Positions 41,701 through 52,311 of a DNA stretch of 64,000 nt are shown here, one piece after another. The notes under the pieces were generated by a model, which had not been told where the DNA came from, did not search any database, and saw only the letters and a program-made list of their open reading frames with translations. The stretch spans positions 80,001 through 144,000 of the forward strand of contig CAUYUJ010022504.1 of the NCBI GenBank assembly GCA_963575745.1. The letters are read 5' to 3'. The translations under genes were made by a program, and so were the position numbers. The stretch is from Prorocentrum cordatum. Taxonomy: Eukaryota; Sar; Dinophyceae; Prorocentrales; Prorocentraceae. Every line of letters begins with the position of its first letter. The first letter of the stretch is position 1.

Positions 41701-41705
41701 TCTGA

Positions 41706-41875
41706 AGCAAGAGGAGGAGGAGGAGGAGGAGGAGGAGGAGGAGGAGGAGGAGGAGGAGGTGGAGAAGGATGATCGAGGAGGATTATCGAGGAGGAGGAGG
41801 AGGAGAAGGAGGAGGAGAGGAGGAGGAGGAGGAGGAGGAGGAGGAAGAGGAGGAGGAGGAGGAGGAGGAGGAGAC
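41706..41875. repeat. (GGA)n microsatellite
   Basis: Two GGA blocks separated by GATGATCGAGGAGGATTATC. Confidence 0.93.
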
Positions 41876-42047
41876 CCCGCGTCGGGGGACCGCTGGAATC
41901 CCCCCGCCTGCAGTCCTATATCACACCAGCCACCGCTCCACTGTGCAAGGAGGAGGAGGAGGAAGGAGGAGGAGGAGGAGGAGAAGGAGAAGGGGGAGAG
42001 GAAAGGACGAGGGGAGGGAGCAAGAGGAGGAGCAGGAGAGGACACGA

Positions 42048-42142
42048 GGATGAGCTTTAGCTTAGCTTTAGCTTAGCTTTAGCTTAGCGTTACTGTTACT
42101 ACTAATGCTGCTTTCCTAGGGGTTCCAACTCCCAGGTAGGGT
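42048..42142. mobile_element. Right end of a TTTAGC-bearing TIR element (family D)
   Basis: A short AGCTTTAGCTT array, then GCGTTACTGTTACT, then CTTTCCTAGGGGTTCCAAC and CCCAGGTAGGG. The same series ends the element at 59648-60394. Confidence 0.7.
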
Positions 42143-42454
42143 CGCACTGGGATAATTATTGGTGTGGGCAAGAATAAACCGTGCCAGCACCCATCAGCAC
42201 CCCTGTTGAGTCTCTGGGACACAGCGGTCTCTGCCGCGACGTCGCCGGCGTCGTCGTCGACGACGACGGAGACGACTCGCGGCCCGAAAGCCGGGGCTGG
42301 CAGTGCCAGCGCAGTGCGGATCCACATCCGCTGACCAGGTCAGCAGCAGCACGGCCTCCACGGTTCGGCCGCATCAGTTGGCCTTCGGGCGCGGGCGGGT
42401 GGGGGATCAAGCAAGAGGTGGGGGGATTGGAGAAGAAGGATGGGAGGCAGGAGT

Positions 42455-42965
42455 ATGAAGATGATTATGGTGGTGATGGCGATGATTCTGATGATGACGG
42501 CGATGACTATGATGCCGATGACGACGACGACGATATGATGATGCTGATGATGATGATGCTGAAGCTGATGATGATGCTGATGCTGATGTTGATGTTGGTG
42601 CTGCTGATGCTGCTGATGATATTGGTGATGTTGTTGCTGCTGTTGGTTACGATGATGATGATGCTGATTATGATGATGCTGCTGCTGATTATGGTGATGA
42701 TTCGGATGCTGATGATGCTGCTGATGATGCGTGTGATGATGGTGATGCTGATTATGATGATGCTGCTGATGATGATGATGATGATGCGGATGATGGTGAT
42801 GATGATGCTGCTGATGGTAATGCTGATGATGATGATGGCGATGCTGATGCTGATGCTGTCGATGCTGACGATTATGATGGTGATGGTGGTGATGATGATG
42901 TTGATGCTGTTGCTGCTGATGATGATGATGATATGATGATGATGAACATAATGGTGATGATGATG
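42455..42965. repeat. (GATGCT/GAT)n trinucleotide region
   Basis: About 500 bp of GAT, GCT and GGT triplets; poly-Met/Leu or His/Gln frames result. Confidence 0.92.
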
Positions 42966-42967
42966 CT

Positions 42968-43075
42968 GCGAGGAGGAGGAGGCGGAGGAGGAGGAGGAGA
43001 TTGATGAGGAAGAGGAAGAGGAGGAGGAGGAGGAGGAGGAGGAGGAGGAGGAGGACGAGGAGGAGGCGGAGGAGT
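42968..43075. repeat. (GGA)n microsatellite
   Basis: GAGGAGGAG tract directly following the GAT region. Confidence 0.93.
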
Positions 43076-43139
43076 GGGAAGAGCAGGGCGCGGAGCAGAG
43101 GGAGGGAGAGGGAGTCGAGGGATGAGGAGGGAGGAGGAG

Positions 43140-43355
43140 AGTAAGCCGACCCCCCGGGGACCGACGGCCCGCGCGCTGTCCCAGCCGACCCCCATGTGAG
43201 CCGACGGTTCCGCGCGCAGTCCGAGCCGACCCCCCAAAGACCGACGGTCCGCGCGGACCCCCATGGGAGCCGACGGTCCCACGCGCAGTCCCAGCCGACC
43301 CCCCGGGGACCGACGGTTCGCGCGCAGCCCCAGCCGACCCCCCGCGGGTCTCCAA
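43140..43355. repeat. Minisatellite of about 40 bp (CCGACGGT...GCCGACCCCC)
   Basis: Five imperfect units, each holding GACCGACGG or GAGCCGACGG and ending AGCCGACCCCC. Confidence 0.8.
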
Positions 43356-43683
43356 GGAGGGGAGGGGTGGGAAGAGCGAGGGGAAGCGCCTTATCGCCAC
43401 TCTCCTCCCCCTCCTCCTCCTCGTCCTCTCCTCCTCCTCCTCCTCCTCCTCCTCCTCCTCCTCCTTTGCACGCTCCTCCCTCTACTGCCACGCCTTCCTT
43501 CCCATTCCTCCTCCCCTACCGCCCCCCTGGCCCCGACGCGCGGCTGAGAAGTGGGATCTTGGCGAGGAGGCGAATGAACGGGGGAGAACTTCTGGCGGAG
43601 GAGGCCGGCAGGGGGGGGGGCCGACGATGGGTCAGGATATGTGCAAGGAAGGCATGAGAGCTGATGGTGCTTGACTGCTCCTA

Positions 43684-43825
43684 GAGGCGGTGACGATAGG
43701 GGCGAATAGCCCTGGGGCGGGCATTCCACGCATTCGCCTGGGAGACTTTTCGATGACATAGATCATCGGCGCACCTAAATACATGGATTGCTCTCCCCTG
43801 GGCTATTCGCCCCTGTCATCGCCTC
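43684..43825. mobile_element. TIR element with GAGGCG(G/A)TGAC ends
   Basis: The left arm (GAGGCGGTGACGATAGGGGC...) pairs with the right arm over about 33 bp; GGGGCGAATAGCCC is central to both. 142 bp. Flanks TGCTCCTA and TGATTCTA agree at six of eight bases. It lies 25 bp beyond the stop of the transposase-like gene. Confidence 0.75.
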
Positions 43826-43849
43826 TGATTCTACCTTGATCCAATCACC

Positions 43850-45505
43850 TCAACGCATCCGCTGCGACTCCCTGCTGATCCAGTCAGCGTACCATTTCGT
43901 CAAGTGATTTAGTGTGAATGTTGGTCGGTACAGGAAGGCACCACGTTTTCTGCTGCTGAAATTTTCCGACTCGTCCATGTAATTGTGCGACCACGCGCAG
44001 TTCCCCGAATATCTGCATTGGTCTGCCAAGTGGGCCCCGAGCACGTGCCACTTCATGGCCACGCTCTGTCCAGATCGAGCCCACGCCTCCACTATCTGAG
44101 ATATTGCAGCTTCCAGCTGTCTCAACGACTCCTCACTCATTTTCCGCGGCTGCCCAGCCAATATTGAATAATATGTTCTGAAACCGCGGCCGCACTCTAG
44201 GAAAGCATCGCCTTCATGGCCGAGCGGTAGGTGATTCAGCATTGCGGCGCCTCCCTTGTGTTCAAGGATATCCAACACCCACAAATACGCAACTTTTGCT
44301 TTCCCCGCCTTCATCTTCATGTAAGGCGAGCTCAAGTGCCCCAGCATCGCCACCGTCAGACTGGAAATCCTGTCGTTCTGTACCACACCGTTCTCAGCAT
44401 AGTAGCGCTTGAGCGAGTCGGTCAGAGCCCCGTCAAGGTGATCCTGGCCATCTGCATTGTACACTCCGAAAAAATTCAAATGCAACAGTTGGATCAGGAC
44501 AGCGGCCATCCAATAGAGTAGGCAACCTAGCTCCACCACGTGCATGCTGTCGAACAATATGTGCTCAGCTGTGAGCCCATCGATGCCTTCTTGAACTCCG
44601 TCTATGTGAAAGCATCTCCAAAAAAAAAGAGGGCTACTTTTGGGCCTTCTGTACGACAAGATCACTCGCTTGTCGGCTGGAAACTCGGAGGGGCGCTGGC
44701 CGTGCACAACGTCCGGGTAGCACCGAACACACGGTTCGATGCGGTCACCGACCTTCAGGTTTGGAAATTCGGCCATTCTTCTGATAACCGTGAGTCCACC
44801 CTTCTTTCTCTTTGATTCAATATTACGCAACAGAACGTCAACTTCGTTGTCCTGAATAGCGTGGTGTGACAAGCTTGTGGAGGCAACCGTCATGAACCAC
44901 GAATGCTTGCGTTTGCGTGATCGCACGTCGAACTCGTCAAAGTCTGATTTGGCCTTGAAGCACCTCACGCATCCGTGCACCACCCGATAGTCCACCAACC
45001 CTAAGGTTTTGGCTACTTCGTCTAAGTCGGCGGCCACCTCGCACAGAACTGCATGGCACCGGCGGCCCTCATAGGAGAACATATCTTGGCCAGCTAACCG
45101 GAAGGTTCCAAACAGGTTTTTTGGGGAGGGGGTTTCCCAGACAGCACCCCAGGGGCCTCGGAACCTCGTCAAAGCAGGGGATGCGAAACCCCTGGGGGGC
45201 CCCTCCTGGACAACCACCTCCAAAAAACCCGTTTGGAACCCTCCGGGCTAATTGCGCTCGCATGGAGTCTTGAGGCCACGGAACGCCGTAATAGTCCCTG
45301 TCTGGCCAGACCCCTAACGCAGCTATTCGGAAGAACCATGATATCACGTCCCACATTGCTTGAAACGTATGCGCCCCTCGGCATCCGCAGCGACAGAATT
45401 GCCTGGCGTGGGCGCAGAAAATCGGCACCCTCTCCCGCAAATGCACGCAAGCCACAAAGAACCGCCGAATGCCTCAAGGGTCATTCGCCCAGCATGTGCG
45501 AAACT
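43850..45505 (-). pseudogene. Transposase-like protein, main coding block, frameshifted and interrupted
   Basis: Minus-strand coding from FAHAGRMTLEAFGGSLWLAC (near 45495) through FQAMWDVISWFFRIAALGVW (near 45350), CEVAADLDEVAKTLGLVDYR, a Cys pair in VVHGCVRCFKAKSDF, HILFDSMHVVELGCLLYWMA, to MKWHVLGAHLADQCRYSGNC and HLTKWYADWISRE before the TGA at 43850. The D-x-M-H-x3-L-G motif followed by a K-x-H helix resembles CACTA/TNP2-like DDE transposases and proteins that recur in dinoflagellate genomes; the enzyme class is inference. A one-base frame change lies near 45437, and a 149-bp TIR element interrupts the frame at 45098-45246. An upstream exon is at 47885-48481. Confidence 0.65.
45098..45246. 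mobile_element. TIR element inserted in the coding sequence, 5-bp target duplication
   Basis: Arms CCGGAAGGTTCCAAACAGG and, inverted, CCGGAGGGTTCCAAACGGG, each followed by TTTTTTGG. GCTAA is present on both sides (45093-45097 and 45247-45251). The protein frames left and right of the element become one when the element and one GCTAA are ignored (154 bp, a +1 shift), so the insertion is younger than the coding sequence. Confidence 0.9.
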
Positions 45506-45754
45506 TAGTTAAGGCAGCCAGGGCCCCCCTGACCGGAATCAACCGAACGAGTACGTGGCCGGAGAGCGAGAGGCCAGATGGGCCCCGCACGCGCTTTCCC
45601 TGGATCGCAACAAGCCGTTAATTTTTAAGTCGGGCGTGTTCTTCTACAGGGGGAATGCTCCAACATAGTGAAAAAATAATCAGGGGACGAGTTTTCCCAA
45701 CCATTCTGTGGCGTTGGGTCCTCGTTTTGAAGAGACGGTCCCCGCGTCTCTTCC

Positions 45755-45875
45755 TTCCTTCCTTCCTCCCTCCTCCTCCCCCTCATCCCTCCTCCATCAC
45801 CATCATCATCATCACCATCATCATCACCATCATCATCATCATCATCACCACCATCATCATCATCATCACCCGTTG
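45755..45875. repeat. TTCC and (ATC)n tracts
   Basis: A short TTCCTTCC run followed by CATCATCACC triplets. The inverted counterpart at 59500-59555 is much shorter. Confidence 0.85.
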
Positions 45876-45929
45876 CAGCACACACCTCACACGTTTCGTG
45901 GCCTCATATAGTGAGCTCCATCCAAGGCT

Positions 45930-47580
45930 CCAATAGGACCGCCCGCATGCGTCACCCACCACCCAGTACAGCGTTTCGTGGCACCGGGGCCACAGGGAGC
46001 CCCACCGAAGGTTCCAGTGGGACCGCCCACATGCGTCACGCACCACCAAGTACAGCGCTTCGTGGCCCCGTAGGGAGCTCCACCGAAAGCCCCAGCGGCA
46101 CCGCCCGCATGCGTCACACCGCCCAATACAGCGTTTCGTGGCCCCAAGGGGAGCCCCACCGAAGGTCCCAGTGAGACCGCCCGCATGCGTCACCCACCAC
46201 CCAATACAGCGCTTCGTGACCCGATAGGGAGCTTCACCGAAAGTTCTCGTGGCACCACCCGCATGCGTCACGCACCACCCAGTAGAGCGTTTCGTGGCCC
46301 CATAGGAAACCCCACCGAAGGTCCCACTGGGACCGCCCGCATGCGTCACGCACCACCCAGCACAGCGCTTCGTTGCCCCATGGGGAGCTCCACCGATGGC
46401 CCGAGTGAGAGCGCCCGTGTGCGTCACGCACCACCCAGTACAGCGTTTCGTGGCCCCAAGGGGAGCCCCACCGAAGGTCCCAGTGGGACCGCCCGCATAC
46501 GTCACGCACCACCCAGTACAGCGCTTCGTAGCCCATAGTGAGCTCCACAGACGGCCCTAGTGGCACCGCCCGCATGCGTCACGCACCACCCAGCACAGCG
46601 CTTCGTGGACCCAAAGAGAGCCCCACCGACGGCCCCAGTGGGACCACCCGCATGCGCCACGCACCACCCAGTACAGCGCTTCGTGGCCCCATGGGGAGTT
46701 CCACCGACGGCTTCACTGGGACCGCAAGAATGCGTCCCGCACACCCAGTACAGCGCTGCGTGGCCCCACTATGAGCCCCACCGAAGGTCCCAGTGGGACC
46801 GCCCGCGTGCGCCCCGCACACCCAGTACAGCGTTTCGTGGCCCCTTAGGGAGCCCCACCGAAGGTTCCATTGGGACCGTCAGTTTGCGTCGCCCCCACCC
46901 AGCACAGCGCTTCGTGGCCCCAAAGGGAGCCCCACCGATGAGACCGCCCGCATGCGTCCCGCACACCCCTCACACGTTTCGTGGCCCCATAGGGGGCTCC
47001 ACCGACGGCCCCAGTGGGACCGCACGCATGCGTCCCGCACACCCAGTGCAGCGCTGCGTGTCCCCATGGGGAGCCCCACCGATTCGTGGTCCCATACATG
47101 GCTCCACCGAAGGCACCAGTGGCAAAGTCCACATGCGTTTCCCCCACCCAGCACAAGGTTTCGCGGCGCATACATGGCTCCACCGAAGGCCGCAGTGGCA
47201 AAGTCCGCATGCGTCTCCCCCACCCAGCACAACGCTTCGTGGCCCATAGGGAGCTCCACCGAAGACCCCATTGGCAAAGTCCGCATGCGTCCCCCACCCA
47301 ACACAACGTTTCGTGGCCCATGGGGAGCTCCACCGAAGACTCCATTGGCAAAGTCCGCATGCGTCCCCCCAACTCAGCACAACGCTTCGTGGCCCCATAG
47401 GGAGCTCCACCGAAGGCCCCAGTGGCAAAGTCCGCATGCGTCTCCCCCCACCCAGTGCAGCGTTTCGTGCCCCATGGGGAGCTCCACCGAAGGCCCCTGT
47501 GGCAAACTTCGCATTCGCCCCCCCCAGCCAGTGCAGCGCTTCGTGGTTCCATAGGGAACTCCACCGACTACGATACCCAT
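45930..47580. repeat. 78-bp satellite array, copy 1 (about 21 units)
   Basis: The unit marker TTCGTGGCCCC recurs every 78 bp (for example 46291, 46369, 46447). Each unit has GGGAGC(T/C)CCACCGAAGG and CGCCCGCATGCGTCACGCAC. Because 78 is a multiple of three, 26-residue repeats appear in several frames on both strands, but single-base indels break every one, so it is not treated as protein-coding. From about 47125 units carry GGCAAAGTCCGCATGCG. Confidence 0.92.
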
Positions 47581-47884
47581 ACTTGCGGCACTCACAACTA
47601 CGTATGGTTGGGTCCTTCGCCTGGCTAGTTTGACTATGGTTGTGCATGCGGGGGGACATCTATGTGATTTTCTGGATTTTCGGTTTGAAATCCCTATGAG
47701 GGAGACAGGCCCGACCCAACGTTGGTTTCCAGAGGGCGCTTTCTAAAGGTTGCGCCTAGCAAATGTGGCCTCTAGGGGAGTTGTCTATCAGGGCGCGTTA
47801 GGTCTAGCAGCCGAGGCCGCGCGAAGGGGGCACGCGACTGGATGCAAGCGGCAGCTTCATATGTATATTTAAAGTGCTCACCTG

Positions 47885-48481
47885 CTTGTCGAGGACAGCG
47901 TAATCCACGAACAGTCGAACTGGGAAGCACGATTGCGATCCATACTGCACGACTGTCTTATGAGCGTAAAAGTTTGGCATCAACAGATCAGGATTGGAAA
48001 TGTGTTGCATGAATTCGTTCGAGCGGCACCTGAATTCCCGAGCGAACACCTCTTGGAACGGAAGCATCGGCATCACCCTCAATTGTGCACGTTGCCCTCT
48101 AGCCATCCTCTGTGGCACTCTGAAATATTGCAAGCACTCTCGCTGGATCTCTTTGGCCCCAATTGCTTTGCCAGCCACTTTGTGTGCGTTTTTCTTGTGC
48201 TTGAGCTCCTTTGCCAAGTCCTCCACTCCACAACCTCCTGCTTTCGTGATGGCCACAGATAATGAAACGAGCATGCACGCAGTCAGGTTGCCCGCGACGA
48301 AAAGAGATATCAACATGTTCCGAAGCCTCTTGCCATGCTCTTCTTGGACATGGTCGCGCTCTCTCGCCTCTGCCTGTGTTCGGGCGCGCTGCGCGCCGAG
48401 CTGGAAGGGGTCCCGCGTCCTCTCGCGGCGGATCTCTCGACGCGCTGCCGCGAGCTCAGCGTCCGAGATGCTGCTGGCCAT
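47885..48481 (-). CDS. Transposase-like protein, first exon
   Basis: ATG at 48479-48481 (MASSISDAELAAARREIRR), a basic charged N-terminus, a hydrophobic stretch (NMLISLFVAGNLTACMLVSL), then MLPFQEVFAREFRCRSNEFM and SCFPVRLFVDYAVLDKQ. The frame meets CAG followed by GTGAGC, a consensus 5' splice donor, near 47884. A DinoSL relic lies 21 bp upstream of the ATG. The P-V-R-L...D-Y pattern before a splice site fits the N-terminal region of the same family as the 43.85-45.5 kb block; that they form one gene is inferred from strand, order and protein character. Confidence 0.6.
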
Positions 48482-48502
48482 CGAGACGTCTGCTGAAGCC
48501 AA

Positions 48503-48524
48503 CTGGAGCCAAAACGGCTACGGA
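48503..48524 (-). other. Relict dinoflagellate spliced leader (DinoSL)
   Basis: The reverse complement matches the canonical 22-nt leader at 20 positions: TCCGTAGCC, one A-to-G change, TTTTGGCTC, one A-to-C change, then AG. It sits 21 bp upstream of the exon ATG on the same strand. Confidence 0.9.
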
Positions 48525-48930
48525 AATACATCCAGCACGCTTCGATGTGGGGATCGCTTTTTCTGCTTCTGTGTCGTTGCCTGCGTGCGTGTTTTCGGAT
48601 TGCCTTTTCTGCCTTTTCTGTCTTTTCTGCCTGCGCGCATGTTTTTTGCTCGCCCCAAGGGCCCGAGCGGCCCCGAGTAAACAGACAGGCGTCGACAAAT
48701 ATCGGGGTTGGTGACATGTGGCGCGGCGCCGCAGGTAGGGGGGGGCCGTTCTGGAATGGCCGGGAGTTTGGATCAGGGGAGCCCCGAAAAACGCGCCGCG
48801 CAAACTGGCCAAGTGCCCGCCGGGGGTGGGGGCAGGGGCGGGCCCGAGAGAGGGCGATGAGGAGGGGTGCCCCCCCCCCCCCCCTCCTTCTCATCGCCGG
48901 ATCTCAATTCGAAACTACCTGGATACCAAT

Positions 48931-49845
48931 GGGAATCCCACCAGCCTTTTGGGCGTAGGTGGTCCAGGGAGGCTCCTCTTCCAACCCCCTTCTTCCCCTT
49001 AATGGGGTTTACCCCTCCCCCCTCCCCTGGCCCTGGGCGCAGGGTTTCGCAGGTAGTTGGAGCGGTCTAGATGGCCCAAGACGGCTCCAAGAGCAGCCCA
49101 AAGGCTCCCAAGAGCGCCCCAAAAGGGTCCCAAGAGGTGCCCAGTCGGCCCAAAGAGGCGCCCAAGAGGCCTCCAAGAGGCCCCCAAGATGCCCCCAAGA
49201 GGCTTCAATAACATCCCCAGGCGCCCAAGATGCCACCCAGATGCTCCAAGCCTCAACAACAAACAAAACAAGAGACATCCGAGGATGTTCTTCTGATTGT
49301 CATTTGTTCCTCCTCCTCTTCCTTCTCCTCCTCCCTCCTCCCTCCTCACTCTCCCCCGCCGCCTCCTTCGTGTCCTCCTCCTCCTCCTCCTCCTCGTCTT
49401 CTTTTCGCACTTCCAAAAGAAACCAGAGCAGTCTCCGAGAGTCACTCAAAGGCTTATGGCTCTTCTGTTCGCCATCTTTCCCCCCCCCTCCTCCTCCTCC
49501 TTCTCCTCCTCCTCCTCCTCCTCCTCCTCCTCCTTCTCTTCCTCTTCCTCCTTCTCCTTCGTCGTCGTTCCGTCTCCCGTCGTCCTCGTCGTCGTCGTCG
49601 TCGTCATGGTCATTCTCGTCGTCGTCGTCTCGTCCTCCTCTCTCTCTCCTCCTTCTCTCCTCCTCCTCCTCCTCCCCCCCCAGGAAGTAAGAGGACGCAA
49701 AAATGACTAAGGAGGAACAAGAGCAGATATAGGCGAGGGCAGGAGGAGGCATGCACGAAAACCACGACAGTCGGTATGCTTCGCAACATTGCTGTTTTGG
49801 GATAGGCTGGCGGGGATACGCGAAGCGTCAAGAATTCAAGAATTC
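48931..49845. mobile_element. Composite repeat, compact copy
   Basis: Order of landmarks: leader AATCCCACCAGCC...GGGCGTAGGTGGTC (48931), CCAAGA array (49068-49245), AACAAGAGACATCCGAGG (49271), TCC tract, ACTTCCAAAAGAAACCAGAG (49411), CTTATGGCTCTTCTGTTCGC, CGTCGT tract, and GATACGCGAAGCGTCAAGAA (49814-49833). The ends are inverted relative to each other (ATCCCACCAGCC versus GGCTGGCGGGGAT). The same series occurs at 56808-60996. Confidence 0.8.
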
Positions 49846-51324
49846 GTTGGGGATGTACCCCCATATTAATGTTATCGGGATTTCTTTGTAGAGCACCCTG
49901 CAGATCATGTGGATACCGCTGGTCCGCGGCAGATCCCCCACTTCACATAAATCCCCTGCTCGAGCGCCCCCTTCACCCGTGGCAGGGCCCCTGCTGGTGC
50001 CAAACAGACGAGCCAGAGGCCACGACGTCCTCCTGCTCCTCCTCCTCATCATCATCATCCTCCTCCTCGTCCTCCTCCTTATCTTCCTCGTCCTCCTCCT
50101 CCTCCTCTTCCTCCTCCCTCTCCCTCTCCTCCTCCTCCTCCTCCTCCTGATCCCTCGCCCTTCTCATCCTTATCCTCCACTCTCTCCTCCCTCCTCGCTC
50201 TCCTCACTCTCCTCTTGAGTTCCTCCTCCCTCCGCCCTCTGAGGCCCGTCCTCACCTTCTTCCCCTGGCCTCCTCGATCCCTCGTACACCTCGTCAGCCG
50301 CCGGGCAGCAGGGAGCGCCCGCGCGGGCGAGAGCGGCCTCCCCAGCGTCGAAGCCCGCGAACTCGGGCCATTCCTACGGGTTCGGGGCCGCGCGCGCGGA
50401 CCCTCTTGGCATCGAGGATCCGGGATGGACGGAGGAAGATCGGGAGGACAGGCGGACGCCAGGGAAGCTGGCAAAGATGCGGGTTGGGATCCAGGCGCGC
50501 AGGAGGTGACTCCCGATCGGCCCCAGGTACGCCTCAACAGCTGGGCATCGCCGAGAGTCTTCGGTGGGCGCTGGGGTCGTCCCGAGCGGAACTTGCTATG
50601 GCTCGTCCTTTTGCTCATCGTCGGAATTTTAATGGTTGCTCTTGTTATTGCTCGTGGTCGTACTCCTAGTCATAATGTTACTTGTCTTGTACTCTGGTGT
50701 TGCTCCTGTCTACTCCTCCTAACTCTCACTCTTGCGTGTGTTACGTTTGCACTTGCTCTTGCCTGCTCCACCTAACTCCTGTTACTGTTGCATTTGCTCT
50801 TGTTCTTGTCGTACTCCTCCTAACTCGTACTTTTGCTATTGATCTTGATCTTGCCTGTACTTTCGCTGACCCTCCCCATGCTATTAACTCGTACTTTTGC
50901 GATTGATCTTGATCTTGCCTGTACTTTCGCTGACCCTCCCCATGCTATTCAGGGCCCTTCAGGGCCCTCATCCTGCCTCCTCGCGCTCCGATCATGCCCC
51001 ATCTGCCTTCCTCCTCCTCCTTCTCCTCCTCCTCTTCCTCCTCCTCCTCCTCCGCCTCCTCTTGATCCCTCTCACCGCCTCCTCTTCCACTCATCTCCTC
51101 CTCGCCCCTCTCACCCTCTCCTCTTCCTCTTCCCTCCTGTAGATCCGCCCTGGAAGAGCGCGCACGTCGCAAACGTCTGCGCGCGGCAGGCGCTCCGCTA
51201 GTCCAGGACTCCGTCGCCACTGGACCTCGGAACTTAGCGGCCTCAGCTCACCTCGCCCCCGGGCGGGACCCCACCGCCGCCACGTAGCTCAGCGCCGCGT
51301 GTGGACCCCAGCCGACTGACAGGA
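49846..51324. other. Intergenic; TCC tracts and a 64-bp tandem repeat
   Basis: TCC-rich at 50023-50150. The segments 50821-50884 and 50885-50948 are a 64-bp direct duplication with one mismatch noted. The sequence before it (50640-50820) looks like older relatives of the same unit. No gene is seen. Confidence 0.5.
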
Positions 51325-52230
51325 TCAGTCGGAGTTCGAGCTGGTAGAATTGGAGCTGGAATCCGAAGCCTCCGCAGCCTTGAAGCCCTGCATCGCGTCC
51401 TTGGCCTTGGCGCCCTTCGCTGGCTTTTTCTTCGCAGCTGCCTTCGTCTTCGCTCCCGCCTTCACTTGCGGCTTCTTCACTTGCAGCTTCTTCACCTGCG
51501 GCTTCTTCTTCGGCACTGACTCCGACTCCGAGCTGGATGCCTTCTCTTTCTTAGGCTTCTTCGCGTCCTTATTGTTGTCCTTGTCCTTGTTCTTGTCGTG
51601 TTTCGTCTTCTTATCCTTCTTGGCGCCCTGGTCGTCCTTGTCCTTGTCGTTCTTGAGCTTCTCCTTCTTGGCCTTCTTGTCTTTGCCATTGTTCTTACTG
51701 CTTCCCTTCTTGTCGGAGTACTTATCCTTCTTGTGCTTCTTCTTCTTGTTCTGCTTCTCGCCGTCCTCCGAGCTGCTGTTGGATTTCTTGCTGGTCATCT
51801 TTCTCTTCTTCGCAGGCGTTGACTCCGATGTGCTGTCAGTGTTGCTCTGCGACGGCTCCTCGACCTCACTCTGGACATCATCCTGCTCGCCATTCTCCGC
51901 GTCGTCATTGGCCACTTCGGTCTCCACCGAAGCCTCTTTCCTGAGATTATAAACCTTGCGTAGCCCTCCCCAGTCGACCTCGACGACGCGTCGAGATCGG
52001 TGCGGGCGGGCTGCGCAGTGTTTAAATCGTGTCCTCTCGCCCCAGCGTTGCAGCTTGACCGTGTAGTAGTAGACCTTGCATCCTCGTTTCGGGCATCTCT
52101 TGACCAATCCGTTGCGCTCTGCCCAGGTGATGAAGTTATCACCATGCTCCTCCGACTTGAACTCGCTGACCAGCTGCTCCTTGGAATACCAGTGCGCGTT
52201 CGTCTCCGCCTCAGACCTGCGGGCCGCCAC
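51325..52230 (-). CDS. Basic protein with a small globular N-terminus and a long Lys-rich tail
   Basis: The minus frame ends in TGA at 51325. The N-terminal ~95 residues look folded: AHWYSKEQLVSEFKSEEHGD, NFITWAERNGLVKRCPKRGC, KVYYYTVKLQRW. The rest is Lys/Asp/Ser-rich (KKKKHKKDKYSDKKGSSKN) with three QVKKxQVKK repeats and a SSSNSTSSNSD end. The frame is open upstream without an ATG near the domain (GTG at 52230), so a 5' exon is likely; a GCAG acceptor precedes it. The charged tail suggests a nuclear, nucleic-acid-associated protein; this is inference and no family was recognised. A similar Lys-rich style appears in the gene at 61-63 kb. Confidence 0.6.
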   Translation of the reverse strand: MAARRSEAETNAHWYSKEQLVSEFKSEEHGDNFITWAERNGLVKRCPKRGCKVYYYTVKLQRWGERTRFKHCAARPHRSRRVVEVDWGGLRKVYNLRKEASVETEVANDDAENGEQDDVQSEVEEPSQSNTDSTSESTPAKKRKMTSKKSNSSSEDGEKQNKKKKHKKDKYSDKKGSSKNNGKDKKAKKEKLKNDKDKDDQGAKKDKKTKHDKNKDKDNNKDAKKPKKEKASSSESESVPKKKPQVKKLQVKKPQVKAGAKTKAAAKKKPAKGAKAKDAMQGFKAAEASDSSSNSTSSNSD

Positions 52231-52311
52231 TGATGCTTCGTTGATGCTGCCTCCTCCTCTACATCTAGAGCCTCCGTATCCCCCTTATAGTCCCCCCACC
52301 TTCCCTCTCCT

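Larger units (their letters stand above)
45624..47719. mobile_element. Family B TIR element enlarged to about 2.1 kb by a 78-bp array
   Basis: The left end TTAAGTCGGGCGTGTTCTTC (45625) and right end GGGAGACAGGCCCGACCCAA (ending 47719) are family B ends, with family-like sequence just inside each. The flanks CGTTAATT and CGTTGGTT agree at six of eight bases. The whole unit lies between two coding blocks of the transposase-like gene, presumably in its intron. Confidence 0.7.

Noticed and set aside
45930-47580. 78-bp array as a CRISPR array or a protein with 26-residue repeats
   Set aside because: There are no unique spacers between units, and single-base indels break every frame; open stretches exist on both strands simply because 78 is a multiple of three.
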